Shown: positions 23,513 to 31,571 of the stretch, in pieces
Position numbering within the stretch: the stretch's first letter is position 1
How the letters are laid out: every line of letters begins with the position of its first letter
From: FEB-35 sp050263095
Lineage (GTDB): Bacteria > Desulfobacterota > Deferrimicrobia > Deferrimicrobiales > Deferrimicrobiaceae
Length of the DNA: 33,938 bases
Assembly: GCA_050263095.1 (NCBI GenBank)
Contig: JBLNEW010000055.1
Coordinates: 1-33,938 of the forward strand
Direction of reading: 5' to 3'
The notes under the pieces: generated by a model
The model's input: only the letters and a program-made list of their open reading frames with translations
Told to the model about the DNA's origin: nothing
Databases searched by the model: none
Translations under genes and position numbers: made by a program

Positions 23513-24700
23513 ATGAGTCGTCGATCCCTTCTTGCTTGTGCGTGCTTCGCTCTCGCGTTTGCGGTTCTGGGACTATGGCGCCACAAACCGGACGCGGCCA
23601 AGGAACCGGACTCGGCCAAGGCAGGTCCCCGCAGGGTTTACGACGAGGCCGGAGTAATTCCTGCGGGCGACGTTTCCCGATTCGAAAACTATCTCAAGTG
23701 GATCTTCGAAGAATCTGATGTCGATGTCCGGCTGGTGTTGCGGAAGGATCTCTCGGGCGTCCCGCCCGAAAAGGCTGCGATCGACTGGATGGAACGTTTG
23801 AAAATCGGCGGGCAAGGCAGGGAGGAGCGGGGAGTCCTGGTACTGTACGACCTGGAAGGGCAGTGTCTTCGCGTGGAATTGGGATACGGTCTCGAAGAGT
23901 ATCTCCCGGACGGATTCATCGGATATCTGATGAACGACCATGCGCGGATGTTTTTCGCTTCAGGGGATGTGAGTACCGGATTGCGGCTCATGATCCGGAT
24001 TCTTCAACATCGGATTCGCCTGGCCGTTCTCGGCGAGCGATTCGATCCGACGGTTTTGAACGCGGTCAGCCGGACGGGCCGCCTCTCAGGCGGTGGCGGC
24101 GCCTCCGCCGCCATGGAATTTCGTCGCGGATCCGCCGGATATTACCGGTCGGAGGTCGGACCGGAAGGCCGGGCCCGGTACACGGCGCAAGACAGTCCGG
24201 AGCAGACCTACCTGCGTTACCTTGAGTGGATGGCGGGGGAGCGGTTCGATCCTTCAGTCGAAATGTTCACTCCTGAGACACGCGAGTATCTCAAGGGTTT
24301 CCCGATGTCCAGGGCATATTTCGACTACATCCTTCTGGGCGAGTACGGGAAACGGTTCAGGGCGGATATTCGTGGAGACCTGGCGCTTCTCTATTTCACG
24401 AACGATCCGTTCGTCTCTCCTCACTTCTTTCGGAGGCGGGACAACCGCTGGTATATGGATCTGTGCGCCGAGGTGCGGAACACGGTCGAGCGGGTCGGAG
24501 GGGTTTACACGTGGGATTACCGCGGCCGGGATGACGATTTCACCAAGGCCTTCTCCGATAAGCTCGTCAACATCCAGGGATATATTCGCATCGTCGGCGG
24601 GGACAACCGCCGGCTCCCTATCAGGCGCTCCAGCTCAAAGGCGTCCGACGCCTCCGGCCGGACAAAGATGCAATTCGCCGCCGCAGAAGGGCGGACGTAG
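23513..24700 (+). CDS. Membrane-anchored TPM-domain protein
   Basis: 395 residues. One N-terminal membrane segment (about 6-22, LLACACFALAFAVLGLW) is followed by a TPM-type domain (about 41-180). That domain has the family opening VYDEAGVIPAGDVSRFENYL, then DVDVRLVLRKDLSG, ERGVLVLYDLEGQCLRVELG and GLEEYLPDGFIGYLM. TPM proteins act in the periplasm, for example in photosystem II repair or phosphatase activity, but most are uncharacterised. The C-terminal half (about 215-395) is a separate region, rich in Tyr, Phe and Arg, that I do not recognise. No strong ribosome-binding site is seen before the ATG. It is preceded by 125 bases without recognisable features and converges with the phosphofructokinase gene. 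Confidence 0.7.
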   Translation: MSRRSLLACACFALAFAVLGLWRHKPDAAKEPDSAKAGPRRVYDEAGVIPAGDVSRFENYLKWIFEESDVDVRLVLRKDLSGVPPEKAAIDWMERLKIGGQGREERGVLVLYDLEGQCLRVELGYGLEEYLPDGFIGYLMNDHARMFFASGDVSTGLRLMIRILQHRIRLAVLGERFDPTVLNAVSRTGRLSGGGGASAAMEFRRGSAGYYRSEVGPEGRARYTAQDSPEQTYLRYLEWMAGERFDPSVEMFTPETREYLKGFPMSRAYFDYILLGEYGKRFRADIRGDLALLYFTNDPFVSPHFFRRRDNRWYMDLCAEVRNTVERVGGVYTWDYRGRDDDFTKAFSDKLVNIQGYIRIVGGDNRRLPIRRSSSKASDASGRTKMQFAAAEGRT

Positions 24701-24750
24701 GACGCAAGGAGGATGCTCGACCGCATTCGACGGTGCGGGTCCGGAGTCGC

Positions 24751-25791
24751 CTACCCGAAGAATTCCTCGGCGATGGCGTACAGCCCCATGTCGACGGTCT
24801 TTATCTGCGAGGTGGCCTCCGCCAGCGGTACGGCGACGATCCGGCTCCCCTGGAGCGCGGCCATCTTGCCGAATTCGCCCCGGTGAACCATCTCGGTGGC
24901 GAAAATCCCGAAACGGGTGGCGAGGACCCGGTCGTGGGCCGTCGGCGAGCCGCCCCGCTGTATATGCCCCAGCACGACGTACCGCGTTTCGAACTGAGTA
25001 CGCTTCTCTATCTCCGCGGAGAGAAGCTGCGAGATCCCGCCCAGCCGGACGTGCCCGAACTCGTCGGTTTTAGTCTCCTGGACGATGAGCTGGCTGCTGC
25101 TTCCCGGCTTCTCCGCGAACTTCGCGCCCTCCGCCACGACGACGATGCTGAAGCTTTTCCCCCGGCTGTGGCGACGCAGGATCAGGTCGCACACATCGTC
25201 CAGGTCGATCGGTTTCTCGGGTATAAGGACTACGTCCGCCCCGCCGGCGATCCCGGCGAAGGTGGCGATCCACCCGGCGTGCCGGCCCATCACTTCCACC
25301 ACCATGACGCGGTTGTGCGATTCGGCCGTCGTGTGTATCCGGTCTATGGCGTCGGTCGCGATGCTGACCGCCGTGTCGAAGCCGAACGTGAAATCGGTGC
25401 CGGAGAGGTCGTTGTCGATCGTCTTGGGCACCCCCACGACCGGCAGGCCCTTTTCGTAAAGCCTGCTCGCCGCGCCCAGGGTGTCCTCCCCTCCGATCGC
25501 GACCAGGGCGTCGAGCCCCAGCAGCCGGAAGTTCCGCAGGATCTTGTCGGGGCCCGAGGGGTCCTTGAACGGATTGGTTCGGGAAGTCCCGATTATCGTT
25601 CCCCCTATGTGAAGAATTCCCGATACCATCTTTATGTCCAGGTCCATGGGCGACAGTTCGGTCAGCCCCTTCCATCCGTTCCTGATGCCTACCACGCGCG
25701 AATCGTAGGCGTCCGACTTGCGGACGACGGCGCGGATGACCGCGTTGAGCCCCGGGCAATCCCCGCCGCCCGTCAGCACCCCGATTTTCAT
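24751..25791 (-). CDS. 6-phosphofructokinase, group III, pyrophosphate-type signature
   Basis: 346 residues. It phosphorylates fructose 6-phosphate to fructose 1,6-bisphosphate. Seen in order: GVLTGGGDCPGLNAVIR (4-20), phosphoryl-donor loop AIGGEDTLGAA (98-108), the active site VPKTIDNDL (121-129, catalytic Asp126), EVMGRHAGWIA, and the substrate loop VLGHIQRGGSPTAHDR. In this superfamily Gly at the position of Asp103, and Gly at the position of Lys123 in many ATP enzymes, go with ATP. Asp plus Lys, as here, goes with pyrophosphate. So PPi dependence is predicted from established family rules. A TATACT -10 (25826-25821) and a short leader precede the ATG. Confidence 0.9.
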   Translation of the reverse strand: MKIGVLTGGGDCPGLNAVIRAVVRKSDAYDSRVVGIRNGWKGLTELSPMDLDIKMVSGILHIGGTIIGTSRTNPFKDPSGPDKILRNFRLLGLDALVAIGGEDTLGAASRLYEKGLPVVGVPKTIDNDLSGTDFTFGFDTAVSIATDAIDRIHTTAESHNRVMVVEVMGRHAGWIATFAGIAGGADVVLIPEKPIDLDDVCDLILRRHSRGKSFSIVVVAEGAKFAEKPGSSSQLIVQETKTDEFGHVRLGGISQLLSAEIEKRTQFETRYVVLGHIQRGGSPTAHDRVLATRFGIFATEMVHRGEFGKMAALQGSRIVAVPLAEATSQIKTVDMGLYAIAEEFFG

Positions 25792-25820
25792 GGTGAAATA
25801 CCCCCGAGCAAATTTCGCTC

Positions 25821-25826
25821 AGTATA
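25821..25826 (-). promoter_or_regulatory. -10 element for the phosphofructokinase gene
   Basis: TATACT (5/6) is read on the minus strand, 29 bases before the ATG. The leader contains the imperfect dyad GAGCGAAATTTGCTC (25820-25806). The -35 region is weak. Confidence 0.4.
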
Positions 25827-25847
25827 GCAGAATTCACCCGCCCGCAT

Positions 25848-25876
25848 TTGAAAGAGGGGGGGCGATGTGCTAACTT
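25848..25876 (+). promoter_or_regulatory. Candidate promoter of the ior-paaK-liv run
   Basis: TTGAAA (25848-25853, 5/6) is followed by a 17-base spacer and TAACTT (25871-25876, 3/6). A second possible -10, TATATT, lies at 25885-25890 with no good -35. It lies in the 123-base gap between the divergent phosphofructokinase and iorA genes. Confidence 0.35.
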
Positions 25877-25914
25877 AATCTCCTTATATTCCAGCGGGAA
25901 AGAAGAGGAAACCG

Positions 25915-27723
25915 TTGTCCGTCCCCGCGAGACAGCTCGTCAGGCTTTTATCCGGAAACGAGGCAATTGCGCGCGGCGCCTTCGAGGCGGGGGTCAAGGT
26001 CGCTTCCGCCTATCCCGGGACCCCCAGCACGGAGATCCTGGAGAACCTCGCCCGCTACGAGGGCGTTTACGCGGAGTGGGCGCCCAACGAGAAGGTCGCG
26101 GTCGAGGTCGCGCTGGGGGCCTCGATGGCAGGCGTGCGGGCGCTCGCAGCGATGAAGCATGTGGGCGTAAACGTGGCGGCCGACCCGATCTTCACTGCGT
26201 CCTACACGGGCGTGCGGGGCGGATTCGTGATCGTCACCGCCGACGACCCGGAGATGCACTCCTCCCAGAACGAGCAGGACAACAGGCATTACGCCGTGGC
26301 GGCCAAGATACCGATGCTCGAGCCGTCCGACTCGGAGGAAGCCCGCGAGTTCACCAGGATCGCCTTCGCGCTGTCGGAGGAATTCGACACCCCGGTTTTC
26401 CTGCGGACGACGACGCGCATCTCCCACGCCAAGGGGGCGGTGCGGATCGGGGAGCCGGCCGGGCCTTCGTTTCAGCCTGGATTCGTCCGCGATCCGGCCA
26501 AGTGGGTCATGCTCCCCCAGAACGCCAGGGCGCGCCACGTCCTGGTCGAGGAGCGGATGGCCAGGCTTTCGGAGTTCGCGGAAACGTTCGCCGGAAACCG
26601 TATAGAGTGGGGGGACCGGTCGCTAGGAATTATAACCGCCGGCGTTTCCTACCAGTACGTCCGGGAGGCGTTTCCGGAGGCGTCCGTCCTCAAAATCGGC
26701 ATGGCGCATCCGCTTCCGTCGCGGCTGATACGTGAATTCGCGGAAGGGGTCGCGCGGCTCGTCGTCGTGGAGGAGCTCGATCCCCACATCGAAACGCACG
26801 TCAAGGCATTAGGGATCAAGGTGGAGGGGAAGGAGCGGATACCGATCGTCGGCGAGCTCGATCCCAGGATCGTCCGGGAGGGGATAGCCGGAGGCGGCGG
26901 TCCGGTGCGCCCCCCGGAATCCGTGCCTTCCAGGCCTCCCAGCCTGTGTCCGGGATGTCCTCACCGAGGGCTGTTCTATGCCCTTTCCAGGCTGAAAGTG
27001 ACGGTCGCCGGGGATATCGGGTGCTACACCCTGGCCGCGCTGCCGCCCTTGGGAGGGATGGACACCTGCGTCTGCATGGGCGCCTCCATCGGAAACGCGT
27101 TCGGCATGGAGAAGGCGCTGGGGAAGGGGGCGTTGGGGAAGGTGGTCGCGGTCATAGGAGACTCCACCTTCATCCATTCCGGGATCACGGGGCTGATCGA
27201 CATCGTCTACAACCGCGGATGCACCACGGTCATCATCCTGGACAACCGGACGACCGCGATGACGGGCGCCCAGGACAACCCCGCGACGGGCATGACGCTC
27301 CTGGAGGAGGCGACCCACCGGCTGGACCTTCCGGGGCTGTGCCGGGCGGTCGGCGTCGAGCACGTGTACACGGTCAACCCGCACGACATGGCGCAGACGG
27401 AGGCGGTCCTGCGGCGGGAGCTGGCGCGCGAAGCGCCGTCCGTCATCATCACCGAGGCGCCGTGCGTGCTCCTGCCCGACCACAGGAGAAAGAAGCGGCC
27501 GGTCTACGAAGTGATCCCTGAGTTGTGCATCGGGTGCAAGGCGTGCGGCAAGCTTGGCTGCCCGGCCATCGAGTGGGTGCCGTTCACCCCGGAGGAGGCC
27601 GTGGCTGCGGGGAAAAAGCCCGCGCAGAAGGGGATGGCCAGGATCAATCCGCTCCTTTGCGACGGCTGCAACCAGTGCCCTCCCTTGTGCAAGTTCAAGG
27701 CGATCCTGGAGAGGAAGGATTGA
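25915..27723 (+). CDS. iorA: Indolepyruvate:ferredoxin oxidoreductase, alpha subunit
   Basis: 602 residues from a TTG after AAGAGGAAA. With IorB it oxidatively decarboxylates aryl pyruvates (indolepyruvate, phenylpyruvate and related 2-keto acids) to aryl-acetyl-CoA, passing electrons to ferredoxin. Domains: pyrimidine-binding N-domain (GVKVASAYPGTPSTEILENL), central domain, TPP-binding domain with LCPGCPHRG (about 344) and GDSTFIHSGITGLIDI ending ILDN (about 416-445), and two C-terminal 4Fe-4S motifs. These are C538-x2-C541-x2-C544-x4-C549P and C582-x2-C585-x2-C588-x3-C592. The second motif lacks the usual Pro after the last Cys (Lys instead). It overlaps iorB by four bases (TTGA). Confidence 0.95.
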   Translation: MSVPARQLVRLLSGNEAIARGAFEAGVKVASAYPGTPSTEILENLARYEGVYAEWAPNEKVAVEVALGASMAGVRALAAMKHVGVNVAADPIFTASYTGVRGGFVIVTADDPEMHSSQNEQDNRHYAVAAKIPMLEPSDSEEAREFTRIAFALSEEFDTPVFLRTTTRISHAKGAVRIGEPAGPSFQPGFVRDPAKWVMLPQNARARHVLVEERMARLSEFAETFAGNRIEWGDRSLGIITAGVSYQYVREAFPEASVLKIGMAHPLPSRLIREFAEGVARLVVVEELDPHIETHVKALGIKVEGKERIPIVGELDPRIVREGIAGGGGPVRPPESVPSRPPSLCPGCPHRGLFYALSRLKVTVAGDIGCYTLAALPPLGGMDTCVCMGASIGNAFGMEKALGKGALGKVVAVIGDSTFIHSGITGLIDIVYNRGCTTVIILDNRTTAMTGAQDNPATGMTLLEEATHRLDLPGLCRAVGVEHVYTVNPHDMAQTEAVLRRELAREAPSVIITEAPCVLLPDHRRKKRPVYEVIPELCIGCKACGKLGCPAIEWVPFTPEEAVAAGKKPAQKGMARINPLLCDGCNQCPPLCKFKAILERKD

Positions 27724-28376
27724 CCGGGGAACTCGCGGGAAACGTTTTTCTCGCGGGCGTCGGCGGGCAGGGGATACTTCTGGCCTCCGAGGTCCTGTGC
27801 GAGGCGTTCCTGCTTTCGGGGCACGACGTGAAGAAGAGCGAGGTCCACGGCATGGCCCAGCGGGGCGGGGCCGTCACCACGCACCTGCGGTACGGGAAAA
27901 AGGTCCACTCCCCGCTGATAGAGCCGGGGAAGGCGGACCTGCTGGTCGCCTTCGAGAAGATGGAGGCCCTGCGGTTCGCGCATTATCTTAAGCCCGGCGG
28001 CGCGGCGCTCGTGAACGCGCAGGAGATACTCCCCCCGTCGGTGACGATGGGGAAAGAGCCCTACCCGTCGCGGATAGAGGACCGGCTCAAGGAATTCACG
28101 CCGAACCTGTTCGTGGTCGACGCGCTGGCGGCGGCCCTCTCGCTTCACGAGGTGCGGGCGGTCAACATCGTGATGGTCGGCGCGGCTTCCCGCTTCCTGC
28201 CGCTTGCGGAGGATGCCTACATCGAGGCGCTGCGCGCGGCCTTGCCGGGAAAAATCGTGGAGGTGAACGTCAAGGCGTTCCGCGCCGGCCGGGACCTGCT
28301 CCCGGCGGCGGGGACGGAGACGGTAAAACCAGCCGGGGGAGCGTTGCGGCGACCCCGCATGGAGGGGAACGGATGA
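27720..28376 (+). CDS. iorB: Indolepyruvate:ferredoxin oxidoreductase, beta subunit
   Basis: 218 residues from a TTG overlapping the iorA stop, with GAGAGGA just before it. It is the gamma-domain subunit of the 2-oxoacid:ferredoxin oxidoreductase superfamily. The N-terminus NVFLAGVGGQGILLASEVLC, the motif EVHGMAQRGGAVTTHLRYG (conserved CoA- and subunit-interface region), and PGKADLLVAFEKMEALR are typical. The stop overlaps the paaK ATG (ATGA). Electrons leave through the iron-sulfur clusters on IorA. Confidence 0.95.
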   Translation: MTGELAGNVFLAGVGGQGILLASEVLCEAFLLSGHDVKKSEVHGMAQRGGAVTTHLRYGKKVHSPLIEPGKADLLVAFEKMEALRFAHYLKPGGAALVNAQEILPPSVTMGKEPYPSRIEDRLKEFTPNLFVVDALAAALSLHEVRAVNIVMVGAASRFLPLAEDAYIEALRAALPGKIVEVNVKAFRAGRDLLPAAGTETVKPAGGALRRPRMEGNG

Positions 28377-29674
28377 TCTGGAACGACGAGTTCGAGACGC
28401 TGCCTCGCGAAGCGATGGAGGCGCTGCAGGTGAAGCGCCTCCGTGAGCAGGTCGACCGCGTTTACGCCACGGTCCCGTTCTACCGCGCGAAGCTGGCGGA
28501 AGCGGGGTTCAGGCCCGGGGACATCCGCAAGCTTTCCGACCTTGCGAAGCTTCCCTTCACCGACAAGAACGACTTGAGGGACACCTACCCTTTCGGCATG
28601 TTCGCCGTGCCGATGGAGCGGGTCGTCCGGATCCACGCGTCGTCGGGGACGACGGGCAAGCCGGTCGTGGTCGGGTACACCAGGCGGGACATCGACACAT
28701 GGTCGGAGCTGATGGCGCGCACGCTATGCTGCGGCGGGGCGACCAGCGGCGACGTAGTGCACAACTCGTACGGATACGGCCTGTTCACAGGCGGGCTGGG
28801 CGCGCACTACGGCGCCGAAAAGATCGGCGCCACAGTGATCCCGATGTCGGGCGGCAACACCAAGCGGCAGATCATGATCATGCAGGACTTCGGGTCCACG
28901 ATTCTCATGTGCACGCCTTCCTACGCGCTCAACATCGCGGAGGTCATGGCGGAGGAGGGGATCGGTCCGGGCGCGCTCAAGCTCAAGTGCGGCATGTTCG
29001 GCGCCGAGCCGTGGAGCGAATCGATGCGCAAGGAGATCGAGAAAAAGCTAAACGTCAGCGCGCTCGACATCTACGGGCTGTCCGAGGTCATAGGACCGGG
29101 CGTCTCCTCCGAGTGCATCGAGGAGAAGCACGGGCTCCACATCTCGGAGGACCATTTCCTTCCCGAGATCATCAATCCCGAAACGGGCAACGCAATGCCG
29201 TACGGGGAGACGGGCGAGCTGGTCTTCACCACGGTGACGAAGGAGGCGTTTCCGGTCATCCGGTACCGGACCCGGGACATCTCCAGGCTGATCCCCACTC
29301 CATGTTCATGCGGGCGCACGCTGGTCCGTATGGAGAGGATATCGGGGCGGACGGACGACATGCTCATCATCCGCGGCGTAAACGTCTTCCCGTCCCAGAT
29401 CGAGGCGGTCCTGATGGACGTGGAGGGCGTGGAGCCGCACTACCAGCTTATCGTCTCCCGCGAGGAGTCGCTGGACGTCCTCGAGGTCCAGGTGGAGGTC
29501 AACGAGTCGATATTCACGGACAGGATCAAGGGGCTGGAGGGGCTCTCCCGCCGGATCGAGCACGACATAAAGGACCTGCTGGGCGTTTCCTGCAAGGTCA
29601 AGCTCGTCGAGCCCAAGACGATTCAGCGCAGCGAGGGGAAGGCGAAGCGGGTAATAGATAAGAGGAAGCTGTGA
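28373..29674 (+). CDS. paaK: Phenylacetate-CoA ligase
   Basis: 433 residues. An AMP-forming acyl-CoA synthetase of the PaaK group. Motifs are the N-terminus WNDEFETLPREAMEALQVKR, the ATP loop ASSGTTGKPVVVGYT (89-103), YGYGLFTGGLGAHYGAE, the adenine motif IYGLSEVIGPGVSSEC, YRTRDISRLIP, GRTDDMLIIRGVNVFPSQIE, and the C-terminal catalytic-lysine region. It is commonly found directly after iorAB in anaerobic bacteria and archaea. Acting in reverse or forward, it links aryl-acetyl-CoA with the free aryl acid and ATP. The ATG overlaps the iorB stop. The frame stop is in the left arm of an inverted repeat. Confidence 0.95.
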   Translation: MIWNDEFETLPREAMEALQVKRLREQVDRVYATVPFYRAKLAEAGFRPGDIRKLSDLAKLPFTDKNDLRDTYPFGMFAVPMERVVRIHASSGTTGKPVVVGYTRRDIDTWSELMARTLCCGGATSGDVVHNSYGYGLFTGGLGAHYGAEKIGATVIPMSGGNTKRQIMIMQDFGSTILMCTPSYALNIAEVMAEEGIGPGALKLKCGMFGAEPWSESMRKEIEKKLNVSALDIYGLSEVIGPGVSSECIEEKHGLHISEDHFLPEIINPETGNAMPYGETGELVFTTVTKEAFPVIRYRTRDISRLIPTPCSCGRTLVRMERISGRTDDMLIIRGVNVFPSQIEAVLMDVEGVEPHYQLIVSREESLDVLEVQVEVNESIFTDRIKGLEGLSRRIEHDIKDLLGVSCKVKLVEPKTIQRSEGKAKRVIDKRKL

Positions 29675-29845
29675 AGGCCAGCATCGGAAATATGGCTGCA
29701 TTCGAGCGCCGCTGCATCCGCTCCAGCGTCGTTGCGCTCCCTCTCCGTACTATCCAAGTACGGCTCGGTCGCGCGCCTCGCTGGCGCGGCGCATCGACGC
29801 TCTCGGTGCAACGCCCTCTTTCCGACGCGGGCCTTCACAGCTTCC
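29664..29845 (+). repeat. Element bounded by an imperfect 27-bp inverted repeat
   Basis: The left arm (29664-29690, which includes the last codons and stop of paaK) and the right arm (29819-29845) are inverted copies matching at 25 of 27 positions. Between them lie two perfect hairpins: CCGTACT/AGTACGG (29745-29751 with 29757-29763, loop of 5) and CGCGCC/GGCGCG (29772-29777 with 29783-29788, loop of 5). No transposase is coded. A 66-codon frame from a GTG at 29671 crosses it but looks non-coding. This resembles an interspersed palindromic element that was copied in behind paaK. Confidence 0.55.
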
Positions 29846-29884
29846 GTGATGGCCCGATACCGTATGCATGAAGGAGGCACGCCA

Positions 29885-30316
29885 ATGAAAGTCGAACAGA
29901 TATCGATTTTCCTGGAGAACAAGTCCGGCCGGCTTGCGGAGGTGACCGGAATACTTTCCCGGTCGGGAGTCAACATCCGGGCGCTGTCGCTCGCCGACAC
30001 GGCCGACTTCGGGATCCTGCGCCTGATCGTCAACGACACGGATCGGGCGAAGGCGGTCCTCAAGGAGAGCGGGTTCACGGTGGCCAAAACGGAGGTGATC
30101 GCCATGGAGGTGCCCGACAAGCCGGGGGGCCTGGGCGGCATCCTGAAAATACTCGACGCGGCGGGGATCAACGTGGAATATATGTATGCATTCGTGCAGA
30201 GGTCCGGGGACAACGCGATAATCATCTTCCGGTTCGACGAGCTGGACAAGGCCATACGCGTGCTGCTCGACGCCGGGGTCCGCGTGTTGAAGGGAGAGGA
30301 AGTGTACGCGCTGTAA
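29885..30316 (+). CDS. Tandem-ACT-domain protein
   Basis: 143 residues with two ACT domains: domain 1 (1-68) opens VEQISIFLENKSGRLAEVTG and domain 2 (about 72-143) has MEVPDKPGGLGGILKILDAA and INVEYMYAFV. This small, stand-alone ACT protein is a common companion of paaK/ior clusters and presumably binds an amino acid or aryl acid to sense supply. The ATG is supported by AAGGAGG with 7 bases spacing. The open frame continues upstream through the inverted-repeat element, but that extension has no ACT similarity and should be ignored. livK begins 22 bases later. Confidence 0.88.
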   Translation: MKVEQISIFLENKSGRLAEVTGILSRSGVNIRALSLADTADFGILRLIVNDTDRAKAVLKESGFTVAKTEVIAMEVPDKPGGLGGILKILDAAGINVEYMYAFVQRSGDNAIIIFRFDELDKAIRVLLDAGVRVLKGEEVYAL

Positions 30317-30338
30317 AAAAACCCAAGGAGGAGGGGAG

Positions 30339-31487
30339 ATGACGACCAGAAGGGGAATGGTGCTTGGAATCGTGGCGGCGGTTCTCATGGCCGCGGGGTC
30401 GGGACAGGCGGCGGAGCCGATCAAGATCGGGGCGATCTTTTCGGTCACCGGCCCGGCGTCGTTCCTGGGGGCGCCCGAGGCGAAGACCCTCGAAATGCTA
30501 GTCGAGGACACGAACAAGAAGGGGGGCATCAAGGGAAGGAAGGTCGAGCTGATAATCAAGGATTCCGGCGCAAGCCCGGAAAAGGCGTTTTCGTTCGCCA
30601 AGCAGCTGATCGAGGAGGACAAGGTTTTCGCGATCATCGGCCCCTCGACGAGCGGCGAGACGATGAAGATAAAAAGCCTTGCCGAAGAGAGCAAGACCAT
30701 CCTGCTGTCGTGCGCCGCGGCCGAGGTGATAGTCAATCCCGTGGCGAAGTACGTGTTCAAGACCCCGCAGAAGGACAGCGACGCGATCCTCAAGATCTTC
30801 GCGCAGATGAAGAAAATGAAGATCTCCAAGATCGGGGTGCTCTCCAGCAACACCGGCTTCGGGCAGGCGGGGAAGGCTCAGATCGAGAAGCTCGCGCCGG
30901 CGAACGGCATCGCCATCCTGGCCAACGAGGTTTACGACAAGGCGGCAAGCGACCTTACGGCCGAGGTGACGAAGGTCAAGGCGGCGAACGTCGAGGCGAT
31001 CGTGAACTGGTCCATCGAGCCGGCGCAGTCCATAGTGATCAAGAACGCGCGGCAGATCGGCTTCAAGGGACCCATCTTCCAGAGCCACGGGTTCGGCAAC
31101 ATCAAGTACGTCGACGCCGCGGGGCCGGCCGCCGAGGGAGTCATGTTCCCCGCCGGGCGCCTCCTGGTCGCAGACCAGCTTCCGAAGAAGCACCCCCAGA
31201 AGGCGGTGCTCCTCAAGTACAAGAAGGACTACGAGAGCAAGTGCGCGGGCGAGGAGTGCAGCACGTTCGGCGGGCACGCCTTCGATGCGTTCGTAATCCT
31301 TTCGAAGGCGATCGAGAAGTCCAAGAGCGTGGACAAGGAGTCCGTCAGGGCGGCCATCGAGCAGTTGAAGGGCGTCGTCGGCACCGGGGGAGTCTTCAAC
31401 TTCTCGGCGACGGACCACAACGGGCTCGACATCAATGCCTTCGAGATGCTGGTGGTCAAGAACGGCAAGTTCGCCATCCTGAAGTAG
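30339..31487 (+). CDS. Branched-chain / aromatic amino acid ABC transporter, periplasmic binding protein (LivK type)
   Basis: 382 residues. The signal peptide (MTTRRGMVLGIVAAVLMAAG) is likely cut near Ala24-25. The mature protein is a type I periplasmic-binding fold: IKIGAIFSVTGPASFLGAPE, VFAIIGPSTSGETMKIK, KISKIGVLSSNTGFGQAGK and VVGTGGVFNFSATDHNGLD are the usual Liv-type landmarks. It captures ligand in the periplasm for LivHMG. The ligand may be aromatic given the ior-paaK context; the sequence does not decide it. A strong ribosome-binding site (AAGGAGGAGG) precedes the ATG. Confidence 0.92.
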   Translation: MTTRRGMVLGIVAAVLMAAGSGQAAEPIKIGAIFSVTGPASFLGAPEAKTLEMLVEDTNKKGGIKGRKVELIIKDSGASPEKAFSFAKQLIEEDKVFAIIGPSTSGETMKIKSLAEESKTILLSCAAAEVIVNPVAKYVFKTPQKDSDAILKIFAQMKKMKISKIGVLSSNTGFGQAGKAQIEKLAPANGIAILANEVYDKAASDLTAEVTKVKAANVEAIVNWSIEPAQSIVIKNARQIGFKGPIFQSHGFGNIKYVDAAGPAAEGVMFPAGRLLVADQLPKKHPQKAVLLKYKKDYESKCAGEECSTFGGHAFDAFVILSKAIEKSKSVDKESVRAAIEQLKGVVGTGGVFNFSATDHNGLDINAFEMLVVKNGKFAILK

Positions 31488-31512
31488 AAGTAACGAAGAA
31501 ACGCGGAAGTGA

Positions 31513-31551
31513 CGATCGGGAGTGCACGCTTCAAGCGTGCACTCCCGATCG
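31513..31551 (+). promoter_or_regulatory. Perfect 17-bp hairpin between livK and livH
   Basis: CGATCGGGAGTGCACGC (31513-31529) pairs perfectly with GCGTGCACTCCCGATCG (31535-31551) around a TTCAA loop. No T tract follows, so it is not an ordinary intrinsic terminator. Its position after the binding-protein gene suggests a 3'-end stabiliser or partial attenuator that keeps livK mRNA above livHMG. Confidence 0.8.
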
Positions 31552-31571
31552 CTTGATGGAAGGAGAACCAC

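Noticed and set aside
25848..26735. 295-codon plus-strand frame overlapping iorA
   Set aside because: Gly/Arg-rich, out of frame with iorA, and covers the promoter region; no domain seen.
29732..29884. N-terminal extension of the ACT protein
   Set aside because: It translates the palindromic element, lacks ACT similarity, and the ATG at 29885 has an excellent ribosome-binding site.
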